A stretch of 64,000 nucleotides of DNA, from the NCBI RefSeq assembly GCF_934643285.1, contig NZ_CAKUBT010000001.1, positions 124,001 through 188,000 on the forward strand, written 5' to 3'. The DNA comes from an uncultured Ellagibacter sp. (GTDB lineage Bacteria > Actinomycetota > Coriobacteriia > Coriobacteriales > Eggerthellaceae). Made by a program: the position numbers and the translations under genes. Within the stretch, counting starts at the first letter, position 1, and every line of letters begins with the position of its first letter. This document shows, in pieces, positions 25,561 through 33,534 of the stretch. Under the pieces are notes generated by a model. It was given only the letters and a program-made list of their open reading frames with translations, was not told where the DNA came from and did not search any database.

Positions 25561-27116
25561 TGAGCGTTCTCGATTCGTCTGCGCGCGAAGGCCTCGCGCT
25601 TCCCGTATGCCTCGTTATCATGGACGGCCTCGGGCTTGCGCCCGCAGGTCCCGGCAACGCCATCTCGCTCGCGCATACGCCGTTTCTCGATAAGCTGTTT
25701 GCGGGCGAGTGCACGCGCCTTCAGGCGTCGGGCGAGGCGGTCGGCCTGCCCGAAGGCCAGATGGGAAACTCCGAGGTCGGGCACTTGAACATCGGTGCCG
25801 GCCGCGTCGTTCATCAGGAGCTTACGCGCATCAACCGCGCATGCCGCACGGGATCCATCGACGAGAACGAGGTCATCAACGCATGCCTCGATGTGTCTCG
25901 GGCGTCGGGCTGTGCGCTGCACGTGATGGGGCTGCTCTCCGATGGCGGCGTGCATTCGAGCAACGAGCATCTCTTCGCGATTCTCGAACATGCGGTCTCG
26001 CGCGGGCTTGAGGATATCCGCGTCCACTGTTTCCTCGACGGGCGCGACGTGCCGCCTTCGAGCGGCGAGGGCTATGTTGCCGAGCTCGAGCAGCTCATCG
26101 TCTCGAAGGGCTGGGAGAGCAAGGTTCGCATCGCGTCGGTTTCCGGGCGCTATTACGCGATGGATCGCGACAAGCGCTGGGACCGCGTGCAGAAAGCGTG
26201 GGAGGCAATCGTGCGCGCGACGCCTTCTGTCGACTGCGGGGCGTGCGACGTGGTGGCGGATTCGTATGCGGAAGGCGTCACCGACGAGTTCGTGGTTCCG
26301 CGCGCGCTCGATTCACGTGGAGTCCGCGACGGAGACGGCGTCATCTTCTTCAATTTCAGGCCCGATCGTGCGCGAGAGCTGACACGAGCGTTCGTCGACC
26401 CCGCGTTCGATGGGTTCGAGCGGCCTGTGTTCCCGCAGGTGAACTTCGTCTGCCTGACCGAGTACGATCCCGATATTCCCGCACCGGTGGCGTTCCCGAA
26501 GGAGTTCCCTGACAACGTCTTAGCCGACGTGCTCGCGACGCGGGGCCTTCGCCAATACCATATCGCGGAGACCGAGAAGTATGCGCACGTCACGTTCTTT
26601 TTGAACGGCGGTCGTGAGGAGCCCAAGTCGGGGGAGGAGCGCCAGCTTGTCGCCAGCCCCAAGGTTGCCACCTACGATCTGCAGCCCGAGATGAGCGAGC
26701 CTGAGGTCGCGCGCGATTTGGCGCAGGCTATCGCTGCCGCCGCGGCTGACGTGTACATTGTGAACTTCGCGAACTGCGACATGGTGGGGCACACGGGAGT
26801 CATTCCTGCGGCGGTCGCTGCCGTCGAGGCGGTCGACGCTGGCGTTGAGCAGGTTCTTTCTGCAGTGAAGCGAGCGGGAGGGGTAGCGTTTGTCACCGCC
26901 GACCATGGTAATGCCGACAAGATGCTCGCCGAGGACGGTTCTCCCCATACCGCCCATACTACGGCGCCGGTTCCCTTCGCGCTGGCTGATTTCTCAGGGC
27001 GCGGGCTTCGCCTTTCGGGTGAGGAGGGTGCGCTTTGCGATATCGCCCCGACGATGCTGGCGGCAATGGGCGTAGACATTCCCCCCGAGATGACGGGAAA
27101 GAGCCTGCTTGCCTGA
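25560..27116 (+). CDS. gpmI: 2,3-bisphosphoglycerate-independent phosphoglycerate mutase
   Basis: 518 residues of the alkaline-phosphatase superfamily. MDGLGLAPAGPGNAISLA holds the first metal Asp, GQMGNSEVGHLNIGAGR the phosphoserine nucleophile, FLDGRDVPPSS and RYYAMDRDKRWDR the substrate site, and TADHGNADKM the second metal site. It is Mn2+-dependent in relatives and converts 3- to 2-phosphoglycerate. ATG 25560 is within the TAATG junction with tpiA. Enolase is not in the window. Confidence 0.95.
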   Translation: MSVLDSSAREGLALPVCLVIMDGLGLAPAGPGNAISLAHTPFLDKLFAGECTRLQASGEAVGLPEGQMGNSEVGHLNIGAGRVVHQELTRINRACRTGSIDENEVINACLDVSRASGCALHVMGLLSDGGVHSSNEHLFAILEHAVSRGLEDIRVHCFLDGRDVPPSSGEGYVAELEQLIVSKGWESKVRIASVSGRYYAMDRDKRWDRVQKAWEAIVRATPSVDCGACDVVADSYAEGVTDEFVVPRALDSRGVRDGDGVIFFNFRPDRARELTRAFVDPAFDGFERPVFPQVNFVCLTEYDPDIPAPVAFPKEFPDNVLADVLATRGLRQYHIAETEKYAHVTFFLNGGREEPKSGEERQLVASPKVATYDLQPEMSEPEVARDLAQAIAAAAADVYIVNFANCDMVGHTGVIPAAVAAVEAVDAGVEQVLSAVKRAGGVAFVTADHGNADKMLAEDGSPHTAHTTAPVPFALADFSGRGLRLSGEEGALCDIAPTMLAAMGVDIPPEMTGKSLLA

Positions 27117-27185
27117 TTTGTTGACGGATTTTGCGGACGATTCGTGTAGGGGGCTCCCTCGGTCAGGATTTGACGGAGGAAGCCC

Positions 27186-27214
27186 TTGTCTCGTTATGTC
27201 GTTTCCCGTATAAT
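27186..27214 (+). promoter_or_regulatory. sigma-A type promoter for secG
   Basis: TTGTCT (27186-27191), 17-bp spacer, perfect TATAAT (27209-27214). The expected start is about 27221, about 60 bases before secG. A weak imperfect hairpin at 27150-27188 just upstream may end the gpmI transcript. Confidence 0.75.
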
Positions 27215-27282
27215 CTATAACTTGCGTATGGTTGCGTACGATGCGCAACAGGTAGTAACCGAGTAACGAAAAGAGTAACGTT

Positions 27283-27537
27283 TTGAATCCATTGCTCATC
27301 CTCATGCTGATTCTGCTGGTCATCTCCGGCATTGGCTTGATCATCTTCATCTTGCTGCATTCTGGCAAGGGCACCGGCATCTCCGATATGATTGCCAGCT
27401 CGGTGTACTCCACGCAGACGGGTACGAGCATCGTCGAGAAGAACCTCGATCGCATCACGATCATCTTCGCGATTATTTTCATCGTGTCTCTTCTCGTTCT
27501 GATGGTCGTTTATCCTCAGGGATCGATTGCTCGATAA
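27283..27537 (+). CDS. secG: protein translocase subunit SecG
   Basis: 84 residues with two membrane helices (about 3-22 and 57-76) joined by a loop containing LLHSGKGTGISDMIASS, the pattern of SecG. It assists the SecYEG protein-export channel. The start is TTG at 27283 with AAGAG upstream; no ATG is in frame before the first helix. It has its own promoter and stands after the glycolysis block, as in many Gram-positive genomes. Confidence 0.92.
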   Translation: MNPLLILMLILLVISGIGLIIFILLHSGKGTGISDMIASSVYSTQTGTSIVEKNLDRITIIFAIIFIVSLLVLMVVYPQGSIAR

Positions 27538-27558
27538 GGAGTGTCTCCCCTTAATCTT

Positions 27559-27607
27559 AAAAAATATGAGATTAGGGGTTGCGCAATGAGGTAGAAAGGC
27601 GTAATAT
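27559..27607 (+). promoter_or_regulatory. tRNA-Gly promoter with A-rich upstream element
   Basis: AAAAAATATGAGATTA (27559-27574), four bases, then TTGCGC (27579-27584), 17-bp spacer and TAATAT (27602-27607). The tRNA begins 14 bases after the -10. The upstream element recurs at the same distance before tRNA-Val and tRNA-Leu. Confidence 0.7.
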
Positions 27608-27620
27608 ACTACCTCGCGAC

Positions 27621-27696
27621 GCGGACATGGCTCAGCTGGTAGAGCACCACCTTGCCAAGGTGGGGGTCGCGGGTTCGAACCCCGTTGTCCGCTCCA
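27621..27696 (+). tRNA. tRNA-Gly (GCC)
   Basis: A 76-base cloverleaf with CCA encoded. The acceptor stem GCGGACA/TGTCCGC, anticodon stem CCACC/GGTGG with GCC at 27654-27656, and T-loop GGTTCGAACC are present. An identical copy lies at 27873. Confidence 0.96.
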
Positions 27697-27759
27697 TTGT
27701 CATGAACGGGCTGGTCAAGCGAATGTTTGATCAGCCCTTAAAATGACAGACGCCAGGAT

Positions 27760-27833
27760 GGCGACGTGGCCAAGTGGTAAGGCAGAGGCCTGCAAAGCCT
27801 TCACCCCCGGTTCGAATCCGGGCGTCGCCTCCA
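27760..27833 (+). tRNA. tRNA-Cys (GCA)
   Basis: A 74-base cloverleaf with CCA encoded. The acceptor stem GGCGACG/CGTCGCC and anticodon loop CTGCAAA give GCA. It lies between two identical tRNA-Gly genes and is probably in the same transcript. Confidence 0.95.
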
Positions 27834-27872
27834 ATTTTTGACAATCGTCTCGCGAAAGCGAAACGAACATAT

Positions 27873-27948
27873 GCGGACATGGCTCAGCTGGTAGAGCACC
27901 ACCTTGCCAAGGTGGGGGTCGCGGGTTCGAACCCCGTTGTCCGCTCCA
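27873..27948 (+). tRNA. tRNA-Gly (GCC), second identical copy
   Basis: Identical over all 76 bases to the copy at 27621. It has no promoter of its own that I can see; it is followed directly by a terminator. Confidence 0.96.
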
Positions 27949-27955
27949 GAAACTC

Positions 27956-27988
27956 AAACGACTTGGTCATCCGACTGGGTCGTTTTTT
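27956..27988 (+). terminator. terminator of the Gly-Cys-Gly tRNA transcript
   Basis: AAACGAC ... GTCGTTT stem with a partly paired interior, ending in a run of seven T. Confidence 0.8.
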
Positions 27989-27989
27989 T

Positions 27990-28455
27990 ATTTCCTGCAT
28001 GTTGCCTGAACCGAGGTTATTTCTTTCGAAGCTTTATATTTCGGCTTATAGGGACGAGGGCTTATATAATCACGAACCAAAAAGATCTGTTCATGGTACT
28101 TTTGGTGCCCCGTGACTCTTCTGGGAGCTTCTCAGGGTGCATTACTGGTGGCGAGGGTGCGTTTCCGTTCTTTCGCATTACCGCTACGGAGCGAAGCTCT
28201 CATTAGCCTCTTGGCTTGAAATGTGGTTTCGTCATTTTGCTTAAAGGGAGGCTTTGGCGAAAACCGAGGTATCTATTGCTGCTGCTTTAATTTGGGGCTT
28301 AGCCGTGGATTAATTCGACTTCCAGCGAGTACTAACGAGCGAACAGATAGGGAGCATGTTGAAAGCGTCGGGAGACGTTGGCGGCAGATGGTGACCAAAC
28401 TATGGTCAGGATGCCTGGAGTACCCAAGTCTGCGAAAGTGCTCCCCTTGAAAAGC
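27990..28455. other. AT-rich stretch without a recognisable gene
   Basis: About 465 bases, visibly lower in G+C than the surroundings, between the tRNA-Gly terminator and the tRNA-Val terminator. TATAAT at 28065-28070 has no good -35. AAAGGGAGG at about 28241 precedes a TTG frame of only 19 codons whose start (AKTEVSIAAALIW) loosely recalls the first strand of NUDIX enzymes before a stop. Longer open frames here show no family features. It may be decayed foreign DNA beside tRNA genes. Confidence 0.4.
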
Positions 28456-28484
28456 AAAAAAGCCAGGCACTTTGCCTGGCTTTT
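28456..28484 (-). terminator. terminator of tRNA-Val
   Basis: AGCCAGGC / GCCTGGCT stem. Read on the minus strand it is followed by TTTTTT, just after the tRNA-Val 3' end. It is flanked by A and T runs, so it may work both ways. Confidence 0.85.
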
Positions 28485-28491
28485 GGATTCA

Positions 28492-28567
<76 letters not shown>

Positions 28568-28615
28568 TGATTTGTTTCCGCTCCGTGTTTCTGCTTGGCG
28601 CGTCAACAAGACGAT

Positions 28616-28663
28616 AGTTTACCAGAACGAGAATCTTTGCCAACCCCTAATCTCAACTTTTTT
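28616..28663 (-). promoter_or_regulatory. tRNA-Val promoter with A-rich upstream element
   Basis: The minus strand reads AAAAAAGTTGAGATTA (28663-28648), four bases, TTGGCA (28643-28638), 16-bp spacer and TAAACT (28621-28616). The same element and the same 4-base gap occur before tRNA-Gly and tRNA-Leu. Confidence 0.65.
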
Positions 28664-28763
28664 GAAAAAGTTTGGTAGGGTGGGAAATCCGCCCAAGTAG
28701 CAACCCGTTTCGCACCTTGAAATGTCTTGCCGTGAGCGGCGTTCTAAGGCCGCCTTCCGCCCC

Positions 28764-29564
28764 TTACTTCGTCATGCGCACGCCAACGTAAATCGCGGTG
28801 TCGGGCAGTCCCTTAATCTTGTAGACACTCGACAGCGGAATCGCGGAAACTCGCCAGTTGTACGTCGTCCCGTTCGCCTCGATCGTGCCGGAGCGATAGG
28901 TGTTCCCCGCATTATCGGTGCCCGAGTCGGCGATTGGCGCCTCAGCGAGCCCTGAAGCCGCCATAGCATTCTGAATAGCCGCATCCACGCCGCCCGACGA
29001 GAAGTCCGCGAACTTCAACCTCGTGTCAGTCGTGCCCGAACGGTTAACCGAAAGCGTCCACGAGCCCTTCAGAAGGCGCGAGGCGTCCGTCGCCGAAAGG
29101 CTCGATATGCCGCTCGCGTACATAACGCCGGCCTCGGCGAGGGAGACGTCGCTCGGAAGCTTCATGATGTCGAAGCCACCATCGGGGTATTCGCCTTCCT
29201 TGGTCGTCTCGTAGGTGGTGTACCCAGCATCGACGAGCGTTTGCTTGATCGCGTCGTCGCTGCTTTCCATAAACGTCGTAAGGTTGGGGATGTCGTAACT
29301 CACGTCGCGCGCGAGGTTGTCTGCGACCGTCTGCTCCGCTCGAGCAGGTGCGCCGTAGACGCCGTCGAAGTACTTCGCGAGCATGAAGGCACCGATGAGG
29401 GCTGCAACAATGATGAAGACCCCGGCTAGGGCGTACGACTTGCGTGGGAGCTCGAACGGTCGCGCAAGGCTCGAGCCGTCGATATACTTCACGGAACCTT
29501 CGACGTCGGTGAACTCGGGCTCGTGGTTGCGATAGGGCGCATCTTCGAACTTATCGATTGTCAT
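28764..29564 (-). CDS. hypothetical membrane-anchored protein
   Basis: 266 residues; family not recognised. A cytoplasmic N terminus of about 45 residues rich in acidic residues is followed by one membrane helix (KSYALAGVFIIVAALIGAFML), after which the rest would be outside. The outer domain has alternating strands and helices, no cysteines, and ends IYVGVRMTK. ATG 29564 follows GGAG on the minus strand. It is a single-gene unit behind an extended -10 promoter and faces the manganese-riboswitch gene. Confidence 0.7.
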   Translation of the reverse strand: MTIDKFEDAPYRNHEPEFTDVEGSVKYIDGSSLARPFELPRKSYALAGVFIIVAALIGAFMLAKYFDGVYGAPARAEQTVADNLARDVSYDIPNLTTFMESSDDAIKQTLVDAGYTTYETTKEGEYPDGGFDIMKLPSDVSLAEAGVMYASGISSLSATDASRLLKGSWTLSVNRSGTTDTRLKFADFSSGGVDAAIQNAMAASGLAEAPIADSGTDNAGNTYRSGTIEANGTTYNWRVSAIPLSSVYKIKGLPDTAIYVGVRMTK

Positions 29565-29597
29565 GCTTTGCTCCTGGATGGTTTGTGCATTTCGCCG

Positions 29598-29606
29598 ATT
29601 ATAGCA
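29598..29606 (-). promoter_or_regulatory. extended -10 promoter for the gene at 28764-29564
   Basis: The minus strand reads TGC followed by TATAAT, an extended -10, about 34 bases before the ATG. No -35 match is evident. Confidence 0.55.
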
Positions 29607-29639
29607 TTGCCCGTTCATAGCTCCATGGTAGGATACCCA

Positions 29640-29728
29640 CTGCCCGTGGGGGAGTAGCTGGCGCGACATACGCGCGGCACGTTCAACATCGTGGTTCGCC
29701 GCAAGGCGAATCTGGCGTGTCTGAAATA
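29640..29728 (+). ncRNA. yybP-ykoY manganese riboswitch
   Basis: GGGGAGTAGC (29649-29658) is the signature of the yybP-ykoY aptamer, followed by paired arms, GTTCAACATCGTGG (compare the family's 'TCAACATAC' element) and a short GC hairpin TTCGCCGCAAGGCGAA. It is followed by a terminator and a TerC-family gene, one of the commonest targets of this Mn2+-sensing class. The 5' and 3' edges are approximate. By analogy, Mn2+ binding should relieve termination. Confidence 0.82.
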
Positions 29729-29731
29729 GCG

Positions 29732-29778
29732 AGACTCATGGCGCATCGATCAGGTCGGTGCGCCATGAGTCTTTTTTT
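29732..29778 (+). terminator. riboswitch-controlled terminator
   Basis: A perfect 14-bp stem (AGACTCATGGCGCA with TGCGCCATGAGTCT) followed by seven T, between the aptamer and the terC start: the expression platform. Confidence 0.88.
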
Positions 29779-29831
29779 ATATCCCCGAGCATTTTGACGA
29801 GAAGGCCGGAACTGAAAAGGAGACGACGACA

Positions 29832-30734
29832 GTGGACCTTTCCATCTTTGCAAGTCCTGAGGCATGGATCAGCCTCGTGACGCTCATTTTTTTGGAGATC
29901 GTGCTCGGTGTGGACAACATCGTGTTCATCTCGATCACCTCGAATCGCCTGCCGGAGGAGAAGCAGCATATCGGCCGCAAGCTCGGCCTTGCCGGCGCGA
30001 TGCTTTCCCGCTGTATCTTCCTCTGCTTCGCGAGCTATCTCGTACATATGGTTGCACCGCTGTTCACGATTGACCTCGGGTCCTTCGCCCATGGCTTCTC
30101 CGTGCGCGACATCGTATTGCTGCTTGGCGGCGCGTACCTTATCTACAAGGGCATCGACGAGATGCGCGACGTGCTCGCGCTCACAGAGGAGAAGGCGTCG
30201 CATTCCGAGGAGCACAAGGCGAAGCATCAGATCGGGCTTGGGCAGGCTATCGGAACCATCATGGTGATGGACATCGTCTTCTCGATCGATTCGGTCATCA
30301 CGGCGGTTGGCTTGGCGAACTACCTCATCATCATGATTCTCGCGGTTGTGATCGCGGTTGTCATGATGATGGTGTTCATCGACCCGATTTCGGACTTCAT
30401 CAACAAGCACACGGAAATGAAGATTCTCGCGCTCTGCTTTATCTCAGTTATCGGTATACTGCTCGTGCTCGATTCGCTTGGCATCAACTCGGGCATCGAG
30501 GTGCTTGACATGCACATGGAGAAGCTCATGGTGTACTTCGCTATGGTGTTCGCCTTCGTGCTCGAGCTCATCCAGATGCGCTGGTCGTCGAACTTTGCGA
30601 AGTGGAAGCAGGAAGTTGCCGCGAGCTCGACCTCTGCGAACGACGACGCGGTGGAGAAGACGGCGCGCGAAGAGGCTTCTGCGGACGTAAAGACTGTTGA
30701 TGCGGGCGATGCTTCCAAGGGGGAGGGCGAGTAG
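29832..30734 (+). CDS. TerC/Alx family membrane protein, probable Mn2+ exporter
   Basis: 300 residues. There are about seven or eight membrane helices, with the family motifs LEIVLGVDNIVFISI (Asp-Asn in the first helix) and MDIVFSIDSVITAVG (Asp-Ser in the middle). The C-terminal 50 residues are charged and disordered. E. coli Alx and related TerC proteins export manganese, and the upstream Mn2+ riboswitch points the same way. The start is GTG 29832 with AAGGAG ten bases upstream. The leader between terminator and start is about 50 bases. Confidence 0.88.
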   Translation: MDLSIFASPEAWISLVTLIFLEIVLGVDNIVFISITSNRLPEEKQHIGRKLGLAGAMLSRCIFLCFASYLVHMVAPLFTIDLGSFAHGFSVRDIVLLLGGAYLIYKGIDEMRDVLALTEEKASHSEEHKAKHQIGLGQAIGTIMVMDIVFSIDSVITAVGLANYLIIMILAVVIAVVMMMVFIDPISDFINKHTEMKILALCFISVIGILLVLDSLGINSGIEVLDMHMEKLMVYFAMVFAFVLELIQMRWSSNFAKWKQEVAASSTSANDDAVEKTAREEASADVKTVDAGDASKGEGE

Positions 30735-30781
30735 CTCCCGTATACCGAAGGGCCTTTGGGCGGGTTTATCGAAGGGATTTC

Positions 30782-30829
30782 AAAAAAGTTGAAATTACCT
30801 CTTGCGCACTTAGCTGGTTCTGGTAATAT
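30782..30829 (+). promoter_or_regulatory. tRNA-Leu promoter with A-rich upstream element
   Basis: AAAAAAGTTGAAATTA (30782-30797), four bases, TTGCGC (30802-30807), 16-bp spacer and TAATAT (30824-30829). The tRNA starts 35 bases after the -10. Confidence 0.7.
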
Positions 30830-30863
30830 ATGCAACGTTGCGTTTGACGCAGCCGAGAAATTC

Positions 30864-30952
30864 GTCGGAGTGGTGGAACGGCAGACACGCTAGCTTGAGG
30901 TGCTAGTGCCCACTTAACGGGTGTGCGGGTTCAAATCCCGCCTCCGACACCA
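30864..30952 (+). tRNA. tRNA-Leu (GAG)
   Basis: 89 bases with a long variable arm, as expected of a class II tRNA, and CCA encoded. The acceptor stem is GTCGGAG/CTCCGAC, and the anticodon stem CTAGC/GCTAG encloses TTGAGGT, giving GAG. Confidence 0.94.
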
Positions 30953-30961
30953 TCGAAAAGC

Positions 30962-30990
30962 AAAGCCCCTCTTCGGAGGGGCTTTTTCTT
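30962..30990 (+). terminator. terminator of tRNA-Leu
   Basis: AAAGCCCCTC-TTCG-GAGGGGCTTT with a UUCG-type tetraloop and a T-tract. It starts ten bases after the tRNA. The next 140 bases show nothing recognisable. Confidence 0.92.
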
Positions 30991-31130
30991 TACCAAGAAG
31001 TCTTTTCTGATGAATGTGGGTGCTTGTTCTTGGGATTATAGGCATCCACCCTAAGTTCCTGCCGATGGAGGCATGCGGCTTATAGGGCGGCGTGCGGCTT
31101 CCGACCTGCCAACCGCCCTTCGAAGCTTAT

Positions 31131-32096
31131 CTATTCCTCGCCGCCGGCCCAGGGGGCGGGTTTCGCGTCGTCCTCGGCTCCGAACAGCTCGACGCATTCT
31201 TCGGACACGACGAAGCGCGCTGCACCGGGAAGGATGCGTGCCGCGAAGGGCGTCGTTGCCTTGGCGACCTCGCCATCGTATTGGATTTGCATCGGCGGGT
31301 CGGCTTCGACGACGACCTCCCTCGCCTGGAACGTCTCGATGGTCTCGGGGCTGTCCTTGAAATTGCCCTCGTGGTCGATGGCGCGCGCGAAGAGCGCCGG
31401 CAAAAGCCCGAACGCGTTTTCGGCCTTCAGCACCACGATGTCGAGCATGCCATCGCGCGGGCTGTTCTTGTTCGTGACCGAGATGTCGAATTGGATCTTC
31501 GAGAAGTTGACGATGAGAATTCCCAACCCCTCTTCCTCGATGGTCTCGCCATCGAGCGTGAGCGTGATCTTCGAGGTGGGAGGCAGGGGGTTCGCGAGCG
31601 CGGCGGAAAAGTACGCCATGGGGCCGAGCAGGCGTTTTGAGGGCTGCGCCCCCTTCATGATCGCCGCGTCGTATCCGGCGCCCGCCATGATGCCAAAGCC
31701 CTTCTTCACGGGCTCGCCGCCCTCCGCGTGAAATTCGATTTCTGCCATATCGAAATCGAGCGTGATTCCCGCGCGCAGCATCTTCGCGAGCGCATGCGGC
31801 TCGTTGGGGGATGCGAGGTTCAGCGCGAGAAGATTCGCGGTGCCAGCGGGAAATAGCATGACGGGAATTCCTGTGCCAGCCAGGGAATACGCGGTCGCTG
31901 TGACCGTTCCGTCCCCGCCGCTTGCGATGACCGCGTCAAAGTCGCGGGCGTCGGCGATCAAGCTTTCGAGCTCGGTCGTCCCGTCGGTCGAGCGCAGGCA
32001 AACCTCGTCGCCGTCGGCGGCAAATGATCGCACGAAATCGTAAATCGCGCCTTCTCCGTAACCAGACGCCAGGTTGTTCAGCACGAGTAGTTTCAC
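31131..32096 (-). CDS. diacylglycerol/lipid kinase family protein (DagK-like)
   Basis: 321 residues. The N-terminal catalytic domain has the diagnostic ASGGDGTVTATAYSLAGTGIP and FPAGTANLLALNL, and the C-terminal domain has FGIMAGAGYDAAIMKGA. These enzymes phosphorylate diacylglycerol or related lipids with ATP and help recycle lipids released during teichoic-acid-like synthesis. The exact lipid is unknown. The start is GTG 32096 with GAAGGGGA at correct spacing. It is divergent from the RNase D gene. Confidence 0.88.
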   Translation of the reverse strand: MKLLVLNNLASGYGEGAIYDFVRSFAADGDEVCLRSTDGTTELESLIADARDFDAVIASGGDGTVTATAYSLAGTGIPVMLFPAGTANLLALNLASPNEPHALAKMLRAGITLDFDMAEIEFHAEGGEPVKKGFGIMAGAGYDAAIMKGAQPSKRLLGPMAYFSAALANPLPPTSKITLTLDGETIEEEGLGILIVNFSKIQFDISVTNKNSPRDGMLDIVVLKAENAFGLLPALFARAIDHEGNFKDSPETIETFQAREVVVEADPPMQIQYDGEVAKATTPFAARILPGAARFVVSEECVELFGAEDDAKPAPWAGGEE

Positions 32097-32175
32097 AGAT
32101 TCCCCTTCGATTGCTATTATGAGGATTGTAAAGCAACACGCGATTCAGGCGTGCTAGATAAGTAAGGAAACCATT

Positions 32176-33321
32176 TTGTACCTAGCCGACCAAGCGAGCC
32201 TCGAAGCGTTCGTCGAACGCGTCGCGGGCGCCGAGGTGCTCGCCATCGATACCGAGTTCCTCCGAGAGACCACCTACTACCCGAAGCTCTGCCTGCTTCA
32301 GATGGCGACCGACGACGAGGTCGCGATCATCGACCCGCTCTCGGTGGACGACCTTTCCGTGATCGCCCCGCTTCTCGAAGACGAGCGCACGATGAAGCTT
32401 TTCCACGCAGGCGGGCAAGACATCGAGATTCTTCTGCGCGAGGTGGGGTCGATGCCGCGCCCTCTCTTTGACACGCAGATTGCCGCGGCGCTTCTCGGCC
32501 ATACGCAGCAGATCGGGTACGGCGCGCTCGTTCATGCCGTATGCGGCGTCACGCTCAAGAAGACCGACTCCTTCACCGATTGGTCGCAGCGCCCGCTTTC
32601 CGATTCCCAGATCGACTACGCGGCCGACGACGTGATCTACCTTCCGCGCGTGTATCGCAAGATGAGAAGCGAGCTTGAGTCGAAGGGGCGCCTCGGGTGG
32701 CTTGCCCCCGACTTCGAGGAGATGATGAACCCGGCGAAATACCACGAGGACCCGCGTCTGCGCTATCGGCGGCTAAAGCGCGTGGCGCAGCTCGATGAGC
32801 GGCAGCTGTGCGCGGCGCGCGAGTTCGCGGCCTGGCGCGAGGAGGAGGCTCGCAAGCGCGATATGCCGCGCAAGTGGCTTGTCTCCGACGAGCAGATTGT
32901 GGAAGCGTGCCGCCGCGATGCGCGTACGATCGACGACCTCTACATGGTTCGCGGCGTGCGGGAGAAGCTTCCCGTGCGCGATGCCCGTGTGGTGATCGAA
33001 CGTATGAACAAGTCTCGCTCGCTCCCGAAGAACGAATGGCCCAACCTGGGGAAACCGTCGCGCAACGAGCGCAACGTCGACGCTTCGATCGACCTTATGG
33101 CGGCGCTTGTCCGCCTGCGCGCGAAGGAGAACGGGGTCGCCATGCAGACATTGGCGAGCCACAGTGACTTGGCGGCGCTTGCGCGCGGACACTCCGAGGG
33201 AAGCGATCTCATGCGCGGATGGCGATGGGCGCTTGTGGGCGAGGAACTCGTCGACCTCCTCGAAGGCCGCATTGCGCTGAGCCTGAACAAAGGCGAACTC
33301 GTCGTCGAGCGTCTGGGGTAG
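32176..33321 (+). CDS. rnd: RNase D-type 3'-5' exoribonuclease
   Basis: 381 residues. The DEDDy exonuclease domain shows IDTEFLRETTYYPKLCLLQ, HAGGQDIEILLREV and DSQIDYAADDVIYL (catalytic Asp, Glu, Asp, Tyr, Asp). An HRDC domain follows (about 205-285, RKWLVSDEQIVEACRRDARTI cut by its helices), with a second helical domain behind it, the classic RNase D layout. It trims 3' ends of tRNA and other stable RNAs. The start is TTG 32176 with AAGGAA upstream; there is no in-frame ATG before the conserved start of the domain. Confidence 0.9.
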   Translation: MYLADQASLEAFVERVAGAEVLAIDTEFLRETTYYPKLCLLQMATDDEVAIIDPLSVDDLSVIAPLLEDERTMKLFHAGGQDIEILLREVGSMPRPLFDTQIAAALLGHTQQIGYGALVHAVCGVTLKKTDSFTDWSQRPLSDSQIDYAADDVIYLPRVYRKMRSELESKGRLGWLAPDFEEMMNPAKYHEDPRLRYRRLKRVAQLDERQLCAAREFAAWREEEARKRDMPRKWLVSDEQIVEACRRDARTIDDLYMVRGVREKLPVRDARVVIERMNKSRSLPKNEWPNLGKPSRNERNVDASIDLMAALVRLRAKENGVAMQTLASHSDLAALARGHSEGSDLMRGWRWALVGEELVDLLEGRIALSLNKGELVVERLG

Positions 33322-33534
33322 GGGCCTGCTCTCGGGGGCCGGCTTCGGCGTTGCGGAGGAGCGTCCAAAGGGGGACAGCTCACGCTGCCGGTGTCGCCCC
33401 TGCGCAGCGATTGCGGACGTTTCGCGTAAAGCGCCGCCGTGCGTTTGGGCGCGGGTCCGCATACGCTAAAGTGTACAATTGTTCGTAATAACGAGAAGCA
33501 TCGTCTCCCCTTTGTGAAGGAGTGATTGGTACCT

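Noticed and set aside
27862..27875. Second LexA-like site near tRNA-Gly (CGAACATATGCGG)
   Set aside because: Only the left half matches; the right half reads GCGG, not GTTC.
28241..28315. Short NUDIX-like gene start
   Set aside because: Only 19 codons before a stop and no NUDIX box in any following frame; too little to call even a pseudogene.
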